Assembly: GCA_029932035.1 (NCBI GenBank)
Contig: JAOZQV010000142.1
Location: forward strand, 1-6,335
DNA: 6,335 bases
Reading direction: 5' to 3'
From: Deltaproteobacteria bacterium
Lineage (GTDB): Bacteria > Desulfobacterota > DSM-4660 > Desulfatiglandales > Desulfatiglandaceae
Part shown: in pieces, positions 1 to 6,335 of the stretch
How the letters are laid out: each line of letters opens with the position of its first letter
How positions within the stretch are numbered: the first letter of the stretch is position 1
Notes under the pieces: generated by a model
Database searches by the model: none
What the model saw: the letters and a program-made list of their open reading frames with translations, nothing else
What the model was told of the DNA's origin: nothing
Translations under genes and position numbers: made by a program

Positions 1-3000
1 CCGATTCTACAAAACTGACCCTTTGGCTGGCTGAAAATGTCATAAAGCAATCGGGCCTTCTGGACTCCGGCATCCCCAGGGACCGGATCGGCGTGCTCAT
101 CTCCCAGAACTCGGGGGAGGCGGCCGGCACGATCATAGACCTGACCTTTGACGTGTATTCCCACGAGGTTATCCGATCCATGCAGGAGCTCATCCCCATG
201 ACGCCGGACCTGGAAAAGGCGGTCAATGAAAAGATCAGGTCGGGCCGCCTAACTGTGGACGACACAACCTTGCTGGGACGGCTTAACTGCGCGGCCGGGG
301 GGTTTGTCTGCAACAAATACGGGTTCCAAGGCCCGAGCTACTCGGTCTCCGCTGCCTGCGCCACCGGCCTGGTGGCTCTTTACAGTGCAATCCAGATGAT
401 CAGAAACGGTATTATTGATGCGGCTGTTGTGGGCGGTGGTGAAGAGCCCTTGAAACCCTCCCATTTCTTGGAATTCTCCGCACTCAAAGCCTTGGCCAAG
501 CTGTCAGAGGTTGAACGGCCTGTTCAGGAGAGCAGCCGACCTTTTGACGCCACCCGCGACGGCATGGTCCTCGGCGAAGGCGGGGGCATGATCGTTATCG
601 AGAGGGAATCCGTGGCAAAAAGGCGCGGTGCTCCCATTAACGCTTATATTACCGGAATGGGCGCGAGTAACAATGATCGGGGTATGGTGGAGTCTCTGGC
701 CGAAACCCAGATGATCGCCCTGCGGGCATCCTACCAGGATGCGGGCTACAGTCCCGACCTCGTGGACCTGGTGGAATGCCATGCGACAAGTACGGTTCAG
801 GGGGACATTGAGGAGATCAAGGCCCTTAAATCCCTTATTACACCCTCAAACGGAACGACGCTCACTTCCTTCAAATCCCAGATCGGCCACACCCTCGGCG
901 CTTCCGGTCTGAACAGTCTCATCAGAGGTGTAACCGCCATGCAGGCGGGTATATTCCCAGCCACCCCGAACTACCGAACGCGCGATCCCCAGATAGGCCT
1001 TGAAGCGGCGGGTTTCCATGTTCCCGACCAACCCGTCGAGTGGCCGCAACCTCCGGATCGACCCCGGCGTCTGCAAGTCAATGCCTTTGGTTTCGGTGGG
1101 GCCAACTACGTCGTTCAAATCGAGGAATGCCGGGGCGCCTCCGGGCAGGTGATGACCTCCGCACTTTTATCCGAACGACCTGCAAGTCACGAACTCCCGG
1201 GACCGGCAGAGCACACCTCAATCCAAGGCGTTTCATTTTTTGTAACGCATTTGGCCAACCGATCCTATCGCCTGGGTGTCGTAGCTCCCAATCAGACAGA
1301 AGCCCGGGCCAAGGTAGAGACTCAGGCGCCTGTTGAGCCGGGGGGCTTATTGTCGGAGAAGGCCCTGCGGGTCATGGCCCGTCAGGGGATATTTGCTGCA
1401 CCGGCCGACCAGCAGAACAAACCCCTGGCCTTTATATTCGCAGGCCAGGGATCCCAGTATACCGGCATGAGTAAAGAGCTTTACCGGACTTTCCCCGAGA
1501 TCCGGAAATGGATGGATAAAATTGCCGCTGTGGCCGATTTCGACCTGCTGGATCTGCTTTTCAACTCAACCGAGGAAGACCTTCAGAAGACACGCTGGCA
1601 GCAACCGGCCCTCTACACCATGGAGTTTGCCATGGTGCAGCAACTGATGTCCATGGGGGCCAAGCCGGCGGCCATGGCCGGACACAGTCTGGGAGAACTT
1701 GTGGCCTTGAGTGTCGCCGGGGTATTTTCCTATGAAGACGGCCTGCGGATTGTGAATAAGCGGGCTCAATGCATGGACAAGGCCAGTGGACTGCGGGGCG
1801 ATCCGGGCATCATGATCGCCGCGGACGCGCCAATGGAATATCTGCAAGAGAAGGCAGCAGGATACGACAACGTTTATTTCACCAACTTCAATTCACCCCA
1901 CCAGGTGGTGTTTGGCGGGGATACGGAGCCGGTGCTTTCGCTCATGGCAGAGATCAAGCGTGAGGGATATAAGGCCACCCAGCTCAAGGTGAGCATGGCC
2001 TTTCACTCGCCGATCATGAAAGTGATCCGTGAAGAGATGGCAGCCTTTGTCTCAGACATTCCCTTTCACCGCCCCGGAATTGCGGTGGTGTCTAATACCA
2101 CCAAGAAACCCTATCCCGACGATCCGAACCGGATACGTGAGATACTCATGGCCCACCTGGAGTCACCGGTGCACTGGATGCAGAATGTCAAGACCCTCTG
2201 GGATGATTTCGGCATCAGGCTCTTTGTCGAAATCGGTCCCAAGGATACGCTCTGTAACCTTGTGGGAGAAACCCTGGAGCAAGCCGTGTGCGTCCCCACC
2301 TGTATGCCGGAGGGAGAGGTCTCCATCTATCGAGCAGGGGTGGCACACCTTTTTGCCCTAGGGCATCTGGAGCAGAATGGTGTTGCCCTGTTGGAGACGG
2401 CAGACCAACGGCGCGTCTTATCCCCTCCGCCGGAGGTCCTCACCCCCACCCCTTCCGATAACCGGGTGGCTGCCATTGTACAGCGTGAGATCAACGCCTT
2501 TGTCCTGGAATCCTTCGGTAGAATTATTAAACCGCAGGTTCTGGAGGCGGTTCGCCGTGAATTGGATCCCGATTTTACCCGGGAACGTCTCGATCAAATC
2601 CTTGGGGGCTCACCCGCACCCCTACCTCAGGTTGAATCTGTGGAGAGAAGCGCACGCCCCGCTCCACTGCCCGGCCAGGAGACAGATATAGCGACTCCCC
2701 TTTCCGAGCCCATTTCCCAAAAGGGTGGGGAAGAGACAGTCAATTATGTGGAACAAGTCATCCAGATCATCATGAATGCGACCGGGTATGAACGGGACGA
2801 GATTGAGCCCGACATGGACATCCGGAAGGATCTTGCCATCCGTTCGAGCCGGCTGCCCGTGATCATGGACGATATTGAGCGCCAGTTCGGAATAGCCGTG
2901 AAGGTCGAGGATTTTGTGGGCTTGCGCACCGTGCGGGAGATTGCGAACTGCATCGAGGGGTTGGCGGGCCCTACCGAAAAAGGGGCCCCGGCCGACCAAC

Positions 3001-5585
3001 CGCTCGATCACCCCTCCCTTGACCCTCCCACGGACCTGGCAAATGAATCGCTTGAAGACGTCCGTCAAAAGCAACCAATCAAACGGCTGGTCCTGGAAGA
3101 GGTGGGGCTCCCTACTGCCGCTATCAACCCTCTCACACTCGAACCGGGTCAGACGGTAGCGGTGCTCAGAATGCATCCCCGGTCTGTTCCGGCTGCCGAC
3201 CTATCCCGTTTTTTGGAGAGCAGGTTTGAGGCCCGCCTCCTGCATCTGGACTGTCTGGGTCAAAGCGAAAACGGCATGTTCGATCTGCGCACGACGCAGG
3301 GCGCGCAAAACGCCGCGCAGAGGCTCAAAGAGGCTCCATCCCTGGCAGGTCTTGTCCTGGTTCTGGAGGGCGAATCGGATTCCGGTCTCTCGGGAACAGA
3401 GGACACGGCGGCCTTTCTGACCGGGTTTTTCGGCTGTTTAAAAAGCCTCATGAGTTCAAAAAACAGGGCCTTTTGCCTGAGTCTGCTTCGGGGCGTTCAA
3501 TCCCACACAGCTGAAGCGCTGGCCGCAGAAGGCATTTTGGGCATGTTCCTGGCCGCAGCCCATGAGTACGAATCCATGCTGTTTCGCAGTGTGGCACTAG
3601 ATACCCGCACAGACTTCAAAGGCGCGCTGGACCAGGCCCTTGACACCGGTAATCCGCTCATTCAATTAATCTACCACGACCAGGAGGTTTTCTCCATCAA
3701 AGCCTCTAATGCGCCGCTGTCTTTGACGCGCGCGCCCGAACTTGAACTGGGGGCCGGCGATGTGATCGTGATTTCAGGCGGCGCCAAAGGCGTTACCTAC
3801 CGTATCGCCCGAGCGTTGGCTCCCTTCAAGCCCCGGATTGTGTTACTGGGTCGAACCGAGTTGGACCCTGCCGCGGCTTACAGCACCTTGCGCAATATCA
3901 GCGGTACCGCTGAAAAAGCTTTGCCCCGGCTTTCGAAAGAGAAAGGGTTCGTTGCCAAGGGCGACCAACCGGATGAAGAGACATTAAAGAACCTGGCAGG
4001 ACTGAATATCGCCCGCAACGTGTCCCGGCTTTGCGCACTGGGGCTCAAAGCCTCGTACCTTTGCTGTGACGTAGCAGATTCCCAAAAAGTTACCCGGACG
4101 CTGGACCAGGTGGTAAAGCAGTTCGGCCGGATAGACGGGATCATTCATGGGGCCGGTCTCATCAAGGACACCTTCATGGAGTTCATGACGCCCGAGGACT
4201 TCAAACGCGTCCTGGAGGTAAAGCTTCTGGGCGGCTGGAATCTTTACCGCGCCGCCAAAAACAGCGGCCTGCGATTCTTTGCGGCACTCTCTTCGCTCGT
4301 GGCTATCCAGGGCAACGTCGGTCAGGTCAACTACTGTGCGGCAAACCGATCGCTTTCCGCACTGTTGCGCTCCTGGGCGGCCTCTCATGAGGGTCTGATT
4401 GCAAAGGCCTTGATGCTGCCTCCCATCGAGGGGACAGGCATGGCCGAAAACCCGGAGGTTAAGGAGCTCATGGAGCTCAAGGGACTGGCGCCCGCCTATG
4501 TTCACGCCGACGAGCTGGCCCAGATGTTCTGCCGTGAGCTGTTTCTGGGCCCGCCCCGGCAATCCTGGATAGCACCGGCCCGCACCTTCCCGTCGGTCAA
4601 GGGGACCCTGGTCGAACCGGCCCAATCAGATGCGGATGAGGCGAACGGGGTCCGTTTCCGCAACAGCGATCTCCCCATGATCGAAGCCGTGGACGAAATG
4701 GATCTTATAAATGGCGAGTTGGTCGCCAAACGGACTTTTTCTCAGACCTATGACCTCTGGCTCGAAGATCACAAACCCTTCAAGAACCTCAAGCATCCTC
4801 TGGTCTCCGGAATCATGGCCGTAGAGACCTTCCTGGAGGCAGCCCGTTTGCTCTATCCCTATTTGAGTGTGCTCGGTGTGCGGCGGTTGAAGTTCGAAGA
4901 CATCCTGGAATGTCCTCAAGACATGGAGCGGGAAGCCCGCATCACTTGCCGAAGACAAGAGGATGCGGGTCAAGGGCAAGGGGTCCGCTGTGATGTCCAG
5001 CTCTCCAGTGCGGATATATCCCCTTCGGGACGCCACCTGGACAGGTGGTCCACAAATTATCGGGGACAGGTCATTCTCGGACCCCGCACAACCTCCCTGC
5101 CCCCCTGGCCGGAGTCTGACGTAAAAACAAATGACCTGGACACACGTCCCATGGAACCCCATGAGATCCAGGATAGCTACGAACAGCGCACCGGCCTCAA
5201 AGGACGCTACCGCGTACTTGAGACGATCCACGGCACCGGGCCCGGGATCATAAAGGGAGATATGGTTTACCGGGAGCAGGCGGATATCGCAGGTTTGGAC
5301 CGGGCCCGTTACCAGTACTCACCCTATCTCCTGGAATCGCTGATGCACCTTTTCGCATTCTACGTTGCCATCCGGCAAGAGGAGGCGTCCTGGAGTCTGA
5401 TTCCCGCCGGTATAGAGGAAATGCGTTTTACCCGTTCCGCCAGAGATGGAGAGCGCTGCGCCCTCGAAGCACGGCTTCGCTCCCAGGACGATCAGGGTTT
5501 TACATGGGACGCCCGAGCTGTTGACGAGAGTGGCACACCCATCATGCAGATCCTTTCCATACGTATGAATCGATTCAATCCGTAA
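1..5585 (+). CDS. Iterative type I polyketide/fatty-acid synthase, KS-AT-ACP-KR-DH (5' partial)
   Basis: Multidomain cytoplasmic synthase that would build a carbon chain from malonyl units on one carrier domain. The reading frame is open from position 3 without a stop, and KS sequence is present from the first codons, so the true start lies upstream. The GTG at 93 is internal and is not the start. By comparison with ordinary KS domains, roughly 80-120 N-terminal residues are missing (inference). There are 1860 visible residues ending at TAA 5583-5585. Domains in order are KS, AT, a helical linker, a single ACP, KR and a double-hotdog DH; each is described separately. No ER, MT or TE domain is seen. 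The order matches enediyne-type PKS and is related to PUFA synthases, in which one module works iteratively. A PPTase gene follows 15 nt later in the same frame, supporting co-expression and activation of this ACP. Product unknown. An assembly-line module is the alternative, but the PfaA/PKSE-like KR and AT make iterative use more likely. Confidence 0.93.
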   Translation, partial: DSTKLTLWLAENVIKQSGLLDSGIPRDRIGVLISQNSGEAAGTIIDLTFDVYSHEVIRSMQELIPMTPDLEKAVNEKIRSGRLTVDDTTLLGRLNCAAGGFVCNKYGFQGPSYSVSAACATGLVALYSAIQMIRNGIIDAAVVGGGEEPLKPSHFLEFSALKALAKLSEVERPVQESSRPFDATRDGMVLGEGGGMIVIERESVAKRRGAPINAYITGMGASNNDRGMVESLAETQMIALRASYQDAGYSPDLVDLVECHATSTVQGDIEEIKALKSLITPSNGTTLTSFKSQIGHTLGASGLNSLIRGVTAMQAGIFPATPNYRTRDPQIGLEAAGFHVPDQPVEWPQPPDRPRRLQVNAFGFGGANYVVQIEECRGASGQVMTSALLSERPASHELPGPAEHTSIQGVSFFVTHLANRSYRLGVVAPNQTEARAKVETQAPVEPGGLLSEKALRVMARQGIFAAPADQQNKPLAFIFAGQGSQYTGMSKELYRTFPEIRKWMDKIAAVADFDLLDLLFNSTEEDLQKTRWQQPALYTMEFAMVQQLMSMGAKPAAMAGHSLGELVALSVAGVFSYEDGLRIVNKRAQCMDKASGLRGDPGIMIAADAPMEYLQEKAAGYDNVYFTNFNSPHQVVFGGDTEPVLSLMAEIKREGYKATQLKVSMAFHSPIMKVIREEMAAFVSDIPFHRPGIAVVSNTTKKPYPDDPNRIREILMAHLESPVHWMQNVKTLWDDFGIRLFVEIGPKDTLCNLVGETLEQAVCVPTCMPEGEVSIYRAGVAHLFALGHLEQNGVALLETADQRRVLSPPPEVLTPTPSDNRVAAIVQREINAFVLESFGRIIKPQVLEAVRRELDPDFTRERLDQILGGSPAPLPQVESVERSARPAPLPGQETDIATPLSEPISQKGGEETVNYVEQVIQIIMNATGYERDEIEPDMDIRKDLAIRSSRLPVIMDDIERQFGIAVKVEDFVGLRTVREIANCIEGLAGPTEKGAPADQPLDHPSLDPPTDLANESLEDVRQKQPIKRLVLEEVGLPTAAINPLTLEPGQTVAVLRMHPRSVPAADLSRFLESRFEARLLHLDCLGQSENGMFDLRTTQGAQNAAQRLKEAPSLAGLVLVLEGESDSGLSGTEDTAAFLTGFFGCLKSLMSSKNRAFCLSLLRGVQSHTAEALAAEGILGMFLAAAHEYESMLFRSVALDTRTDFKGALDQALDTGNPLIQLIYHDQEVFSIKASNAPLSLTRAPELELGAGDVIVISGGAKGVTYRIARALAPFKPRIVLLGRTELDPAAAYSTLRNISGTAEKALPRLSKEKGFVAKGDQPDEETLKNLAGLNIARNVSRLCALGLKASYLCCDVADSQKVTRTLDQVVKQFGRIDGIIHGAGLIKDTFMEFMTPEDFKRVLEVKLLGGWNLYRAAKNSGLRFFAALSSLVAIQGNVGQVNYCAANRSLSALLRSWAASHEGLIAKALMLPPIEGTGMAENPEVKELMELKGLAPAYVHADELAQMFCRELFLGPPRQSWIAPARTFPSVKGTLVEPAQSDADEANGVRFRNSDLPMIEAVDEMDLINGELVAKRTFSQTYDLWLEDHKPFKNLKHPLVSGIMAVETFLEAARLLYPYLSVLGVRRLKFEDILECPQDMEREARITCRRQEDAGQGQGVRCDVQLSSADISPSGRHLDRWSTNYRGQVILGPRTTSLPPWPESDVKTNDLDTRPMEPHEIQDSYEQRTGLKGRYRVLETIHGTGPGIIKGDMVYREQADIAGLDRARYQYSPYLLESLMHLFAFYVAIRQEEASWSLIPAGIEEMRFTRSARDGERCALEARLRSQDDQGFTWDARAVDESGTPIMQILSIRMNRFNP
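3..1130 (+). other. Ketosynthase (KS) domain, N-terminus cut by window
   Basis: Decarboxylative Claisen condensation domain. The complete catalytic triad is visible: nucleophile Cys119 in SAACATG (codon 357-359), His260 in ECHATST (780-782) and His296 in GHTLGASG (888-890). The domain closes with the usual FGFGGAN motif near 1086-1106. The nucleophile elbow resembles FabF (ACATG) rather than the TACSSS of modular PKS, and CHATST replaces the common AHGTGT. Cys is present, so this is a condensing KS and not a KSQ decarboxylase or chain-length-factor-like partner. The first strands of the thiolase fold are outside the window. Confidence 0.94.
1419..2310 (+). other. Acyltransferase (AT) domain, probably malonyl-specific
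   Basis: Loads the extender unit onto the ACP. Seen in order: the N-terminal FAGQGSQYTGM motif, nucleophile Ser562 in GHSLGE (codon 1686-1688), Arg587 in NKRAQCM (1761-1763) that would hold the extender carboxylate, and His668 in MAFHSPIM (2004-2006), then the closing FVEIGPKDTL. Phe-His in the xAFH motif is the malonyl-type signature; methylmalonyl ATs carry YASH. The position before AFH is Met rather than the common His, so specificity is inferred and not certain. The catalytic set is complete. Confidence 0.9.
2460..2609 (+). other. Helical segment of unknown role between AT and ACP
   Basis: A stretch of about 50 residues, beginning NRVAAIVQREINAF and ending RERLDQILGG, stands out between two Pro-rich, low-complexity linkers (about 2400-2459 and 2610-2735). 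Its pattern of hydrophobic residues every three to four positions and its charged faces suggest amphipathic helices. I recognise no catalytic motif. It could be a docking or dimerisation helix, or a degenerate carrier-like remnant, but it lacks a phosphopantetheine-type Ser motif. Confidence 0.45.
2739..2963 (+). other. Acyl carrier protein (ACP) domain with atypical I-R-S-S core
   Basis: A single carrier domain of about 75 residues. It has the expected four-helix layout: a first helix (VEQVIQIIMNATG), then the DM-D loop, the pantetheine site and the helix VIMDDIERQFGIAV. Aligned to the usual DLG-I-D-S pattern it reads D-L-A-I-R-S, so Ser948 (codon 2844-2846) is the expected 4'-phosphopantetheine attachment site. 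The Asp normally just before it is Arg and the Gly is Ala. A second Ser (codon 2847-2849) follows directly. Only one ACP is present, unlike the tandem ACPs of PUFA synthases. Confidence 0.85.
3078..4590 (+). other. Ketoreductase (KR): structural half plus catalytic Rossmann half
   Basis: NADPH-dependent reduction of the beta-keto intermediate. The first part (about 3078-3750) is a truncated-Rossmann structural subdomain beginning IKRLVLEE, as in PfaA and PKSE reductases, with no cofactor motif. The catalytic half starts at GDVIVISGGAKGV (3756-3794), the nucleotide-binding Gly motif, followed by LLGR for the NADPH phosphate. Active-site residues are all present: Lys1407 (codon 4221-4223), Ser1431 in LSSL (4293-4295), Tyr1444 in QVNYCAAN (4332-4334) and Asn1448 (4344-4346). 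An insertion of several tens of residues lies between the LLGR strand and the CCDVAD strand (about 3860-4065), which I associate with PUFA-type KRs. The usual LDD stereochemistry triplet reads IKD (after HGAGL), so only the last Asp is kept. Confidence 0.9.
4680..5582 (+). other. Double-hotdog dehydratase-like (DH) region with altered active-site motifs
   Basis: C-terminal region of about 300 residues, long enough for two hotdog folds. The first shows W-L-E-D-H at His1590 (codon 4770-4772), where the DH motif HxxxGxxxxP reads HxxxKxxxxP: His and Pro are kept and Gly is Lys. It is followed by GIMAVETFLEAARLL, the typical hotdog helix. The second has YSPYLLESLMHLF, where the usual D-xxx-Q/H reads Glu1778-xxx-His1782 (codons 5334-5336 and 5346-5348). 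The fold assignment is fairly secure. Whether it dehydrates, isomerises or only shapes the product (as product-template domains do) is open. The protein ends just after this region, with no thioesterase. Confidence 0.78.
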
Positions 5586-5590
5586 GAGGG
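5584..5590 (+). promoter_or_regulatory. Ribosome binding site for the PPTase gene
   Basis: AAGAGGG overlaps the last two bases of the synthase stop codon. Its GAGG core ends 11 nt before ATG 5601, a slightly long but workable spacing. Its position supports the 5601 start and suggests translational coupling to the end of the synthase. Confidence 0.55.
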
Positions 5591-5600
5591 TATAAAACCC

Positions 5601-6263
5601 ATGAGAGTAAGACGCCGGGAGCCGGCAGCATGCCCTCGGGGCCAAGATCATATCGCCCACGGGACGATACACACCCTGACCCATCTTGTCCCAGGGGGAT
5701 GCTTGGTGTTCGCCTTCACCAAATCGGGGCGTGGGGCAGAGACCGGCCTGGCCCTTGTGCTACTACAGGCACTGGCGCGGCTTGATCCACGCTGGAATCT
5801 CCCTTCCGATGAAAACGCGCTGACCCTTCACAAGAGCGCTCTGGGAGAACCTGGTCTTCTTCTGGGGAACAAACAGGGGCCATCATTGTCCTTCAGTCAT
5901 GGCAAGGGACAGCTCTGGGCGGCCATGTCCAGCAAGGGGCGTGTGGGTATCGACGTGGCCTATCCCGAGGAGTTTACCGCTGGTTATCCTTTTGACAGAG
6001 CGTTCAGACCGGAAGAACTGGATAGCGCCAGGGCGCTTTGCCACAACGATACCGCTCGAGGAGCCGCCCTGATATGGTCCGCAAAGGAAGCGTCGGTCAA
6101 GGCAACCGGGGCCGGCTTCAGCCGCTTTGATCCCCTTGATGTACGGGTGGAGGCGCCTCACTTCAGTGAACAAGGGATACGCTTTGAAGTGTTGGCGGAC
6201 CGACCTATTTGCGCCTGGGCCAGGACAGAGGGCAGGGGCTGGCTTTGTGTAGCATTGGCATAG
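5601..6263 (+). CDS. 4'-phosphopantetheinyl transferase (Sfp-type superfamily)
   Basis: Transfers the phosphopantetheine arm of coenzyme A to the carrier Ser, most likely of the synthase next to it; cytoplasmic, Mg-dependent. The protein has 220 residues. Family motifs in order: SLSFSHG at 95-101, VGIDVA at 115-120 with the Mg-ligand Asp118, FRPEEL at 135-140, and WSAKEASVKATG at 159-170 with Glu163 and Lys167, the W/KEA signature. The second Mg ligand of Sfp, Glu two residues after the Asp, is Ala120 here. ATG 5601 is chosen for its upstream GAGG. The first 20 or so residues are Arg-rich and do not look like conserved PPTase, so a later start cannot be excluded. The spacer from the synthase stop is 15 nt and both genes share one frame. 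The gene ends at TAG 6261-6263. The assignment to the superfamily is firm; the partner is inferred from position. Confidence 0.9.
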   Translation: MRVRRREPAACPRGQDHIAHGTIHTLTHLVPGGCLVFAFTKSGRGAETGLALVLLQALARLDPRWNLPSDENALTLHKSALGEPGLLLGNKQGPSLSFSHGKGQLWAAMSSKGRVGIDVAYPEEFTAGYPFDRAFRPEELDSARALCHNDTARGAALIWSAKEASVKATGAGFSRFDPLDVRVEAPHFSEQGIRFEVLADRPICAWARTEGRGWLCVALA

Positions 6264-6327
6264 CAGAAGATCACACCTGACCGCAATTCCGTATTTCGGA
6301 ACATCATTATGGAAAGCGGTATAGGAT

Positions 6328-6335
6328 AAAAAGGA
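6328..6335 (+). promoter_or_regulatory. Possible ribosome binding site of a third gene beyond the window
   Basis: The last bases, AAAAAGGA, would pair with the 16S rRNA tail. They lie at the end of a 72-nt non-coding stretch (6264-6335) in which I see no convincing terminator or longer ORF. If right, the operon continues past the edge. No start codon is visible, so this is only suggestive. Confidence 0.3.

Noticed and set aside
93..95. GTG as the start codon of the synthase
   Set aside because: The frame is open upstream to position 3 and encodes residues that continue the KS domain (ending in DRIGVLISQ across this codon), so the GTG encodes an internal Val.
1040..2691. Short + strand open frames overlapping the synthase in other frames (1040-1336, 1769-1963, 2029-2361, 2377-2691)
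   Set aside because: They are out of frame with KS, AT and linker coding, and their translations are Arg/Pro/Ser-rich with no domain.
4459..4482. Short repeat around GGAGCTCATGGAGCTCAAGG
   Set aside because: It encodes an ordinary KELMELKG stretch of the KR C-terminal part; the repeat is short and shows no sign of function at DNA level.
2622..5231. Long antisense open frames (2622-3176, 3984-4625, 4626-5231)
   Set aside because: They lie entirely opposite well-supported synthase domains, have no recognisable protein motif, and fit the usual shadow of GC-rich coding on the other strand.
6287..6301. Inverted repeat TTCCG-TATTT-CGGAA after the PPTase as a terminator
   Set aside because: Only a 5-bp stem with a 5-nt loop and no following T tract, so it is too weak to call, and the operon may continue past it.
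6309..6326. ATG at 6309 as the start of a third gene
   Set aside because: It runs only six codons before a TAA and has no good ribosome binding site.
1..6335. CRISPR array, tRNA, rRNA, insertion sequence or attachment site
   Set aside because: No regularly spaced repeats, RNA gene folds, transposase or flanking inverted repeats were seen; nearly the whole window is coding.

Overview
The window is almost entirely coding on the + strand. It holds two genes in what looks like one operon: a very large iterative-type polyketide/fatty-acid synthase that is already running when the window opens, and a small phosphopantetheinyl transferase (PPTase) gene that starts 15 nt after the synthase stop codon. 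The organism cannot be fixed from this sequence. The moderately GC-rich bacterial coding, the compact operon and the sequence style of the synthase (FabF-like KS, ACP with an I-R-S-S-R core) remind me of anaerobic deltaproteobacteria (Desulfobacterota), but that is recollection, not a search result.

Region by region: positions 1-5585 encode the synthase, with 1860 visible residues and the N-terminus outside the window. Domain order is ketosynthase (KS, to about 1130), KS-AT linker, acyltransferase (AT, about 1419-2310), a helical segment of unknown role (about 2460-2609), one acyl carrier protein (ACP, about 2739-2963), ketoreductase with its structural half (KR, about 3078-4590), and a double-hotdog dehydratase-like region (DH, about 4680-5582). 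There is no enoylreductase, methyltransferase or thioesterase. Positions 5586-5600 are a 15-nt spacer carrying a ribosome binding site. Positions 5601-6263 encode the PPTase. Positions 6264-6335 are non-coding and end in an AAAAAGGA that may be the ribosome binding site of a third gene just outside.

Working together: the PPTase would load 4'-phosphopantetheine onto the synthase ACP. The AT would supply malonyl units, the KS would condense them, and KR plus DH would reduce and dehydrate each beta-keto group. With no enoylreductase, a polyunsaturated or polyene-like chain is the natural inference if the DH is active. KS-AT-ACP-KR-DH-(PPTase) is the layout of enediyne polyketide synthases (PKSE) and is related to PUFA synthases (PfaA). 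Here the PPTase is a separate gene but lies in the same reading frame, divided from the synthase by a single TAA and five sense codons. The most distinctive points are this near-fusion, an ACP with Arg in place of the usual Asp before the pantetheine Ser, and a DH in which both active-site motifs are altered. Residue numbers for the synthase below count the codon at position 3 as residue 1.
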